Source of the DNA: Betaproteobacteria bacterium | GTDB lineage: Bacteria > Pseudomonadota > Gammaproteobacteria > Burkholderiales > SG8-39 | Length of the DNA: 6,623 bases | Direction of reading: 5' to 3' | NCBI GenBank assembly: GCA_005888925.1 | Contig: VBCP01000362.1 | Location: 9,106-15,728, forward strand | Shown here: one piece after another, positions 5,813 to 6,623 of the stretch | How positions within the stretch are numbered: the first letter of the stretch is position 1 | How the letters are laid out: every line of letters begins with the position of its first letter | Program-made: the position numbers and the translations under genes | The notes under the pieces: model-generated | Databases searched by the model: none | Told to the model about the DNA's origin: nothing | Seen by the model: the letters and a program-made list of their open reading frames with translations, nothing else

Positions 5813-6623
5813 CTATTCTGCGCGCGCCTGCGGCTTGGGTCGGCGTCCCACGGTAACCGTAGCGTCCACGTCCTGTCCCTGGCGCTTGAGCTTGACCTTC
5901 GCCGACTGGCCGGGCGCGAGCGCCGCGATCAGATTCAGCATGCCGGCGGGGTCGGCCACGGGCTTGCCCTGCACCTCGACCAGCACGTCGCCGGGCTTGA
6001 CGCCCGCCTTGTCCGCCGGTCCGCCGCGCAGCACCCCGGCAATCAGCGCGCCGCGCGTGCTGGCGAGCTTGAACGACTCCGCGACCGGGGGCGTGATCTC
6101 CTGCACTTCGACGCCGATCCAGCCGCGCGTCACGCTGCCCGACTTCACGATCTGCTCGAGCACCATCTTGGCGGTCGACACCGGGATGGCGAAGCCGATG
6201 CCCATCGAGCCGCCCGAGCGCGAAAAGATCGCTGTGTTGATGCCGACCAGGTTGCCGGCGGCGTCGATCAGCGCGCCGCCCGAATTGCCTGGGTTGATGG
6301 CGGCGTCGGTTTGGATGAAGTTCTCGAAGGTGTTGATGCCCAGGCCCGTGCGGCCGAGCGCCGAGACGATGCCGCTCGTTACCGTCTGCCCGACGCCGAA
6401 GGGATTGCCGATCGCGAGCACCACGTCGCCCACGCGCAGCGTCTCCGAGGAGCCGAAGCTGATCGCCGGCAAATTCTCGGAGTTGACGCGCAGCACGGCG
6501 ATGTCGGTTTCCGGATCGTTGCCCACCAGTTTGGCGAGCAGCTTCTTGCCGTCGGCGAGCGCCACTTCGATCTCATCGGCGGCTTCGACCACGTGGTGAT
6601 TGGTGAGCACGTAGCCGCTGGTG
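5813..6623 (-). CDS. HtrA/Deg-family periplasmic serine protease with one PDZ domain (5' end outside window)
   Basis: S1C-type trypsin-like protease that cleaves misfolded envelope proteins or acts in stress signalling. About 269 residues are visible, open at the right edge; the missing N-terminus would hold the membrane anchor or signal peptide and the first strands. Numbering from the Val codon at 6610, the triad is His6 in LTNHHVV, Asp36 in PETDIAVL and Ser110 in NPGNSGGAL, all in perfect family context. GNPFGVGQTVTSGIVSALGR and the GIGFAIP strand are also present. One PDZ domain follows (about 161-256), with carboxylate-binding loop GWIGV and AGVKPGDVL. The protein then ends in a short basic tail, so there is no second PDZ as in DegP/DegQ, and the shape is DegS-like. 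The first in-frame GTG here (6610) is internal, not the start. Genes of this type lie near tatABC in many betaproteobacteria (recalled, not checked), which fits tatC at the other end of the window. Confidence 0.94.
   Translation of the reverse strand, partial: TSGYVLTNHHVVEAADEIEVALADGKKLLAKLVGNDPETDIAVLRVNSENLPAISFGSSETLRVGDVVLAIGNPFGVGQTVTSGIVSALGRTGLGINTFENFIQTDAAINPGNSGGALIDAAGNLVGINTAIFSRSGGSMGIGFAIPVSTAKMVLEQIVKSGSVTRGWIGVEVQEITPPVAESFKLASTRGALIAGVLRGGPADKAGVKPGDVLVEVQGKPVADPAGMLNLIAALAPGQSAKVKLKRQGQDVDATVTVGRRPKPQARAE

Noticed and set aside
5813..6610. Complete short protease starting at the GTG at 6610
   Set aside because: That codon lies within the strand just before the catalytic His; the frame continues off the window edge, so the gene is simply cut.

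Overview
The window is GC-rich and gene-dense, with no RNA gene, mobile element, CRISPR array or intergenic space above about 25 bases. Protein style and gene neighbourhood (tatC close to an HtrA-type protease, and a branched-chain-type ABC transporter ordered binding protein, ATPase, ATPase, permease, permease) suggest a betaproteobacterium, perhaps Burkholderiales or a relative. That placement is an inference, with no rRNA or marker gene to confirm it.

Layout. The 3' half of tatC runs on the plus strand from the left edge to 446. All other genes lie on the minus strand and read right to left: an HtrA/Deg-type periplasmic serine protease with one PDZ domain (cut by the right edge, ending at 5813), livK (solute-binding protein), livG (ATPase), livF (ATPase, broken), livH and livM (permeases), and an alpha/beta hydrolase that ends inside the 3' end of tatC. 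From livK to the hydrolase this is one compact operon. Three junctions are 4-base ATGA stop/start overlaps, and livF starts inside livG behind a perfect AGGAGG.

Function. LivK would capture a small carboxylate or amino-acid-like solute in the periplasm, LivH/LivM would carry it through the inner membrane, and LivG/LivF would power import. The hydrolase, coupled to livM, could act on the imported compound. The true ligand cannot be read from the sequence.

The most notable point is that both ATPase genes look damaged while their partners look intact. livF lacks the conserved stretch holding the Q-loop, with a frame change at the same place, best explained by a deletion of about 46 or 49 bases. 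livG has no ATG, GTG or TTG at its expected start. The livK/livG junction reads ATAA where the other couplings read ATGA, as if one G-to-A change removed the livG start while leaving a livK stop. Either the transporter is decaying (or borrows ATPases from another locus), or the assembly carries errors here. No clearly new biological system is visible.
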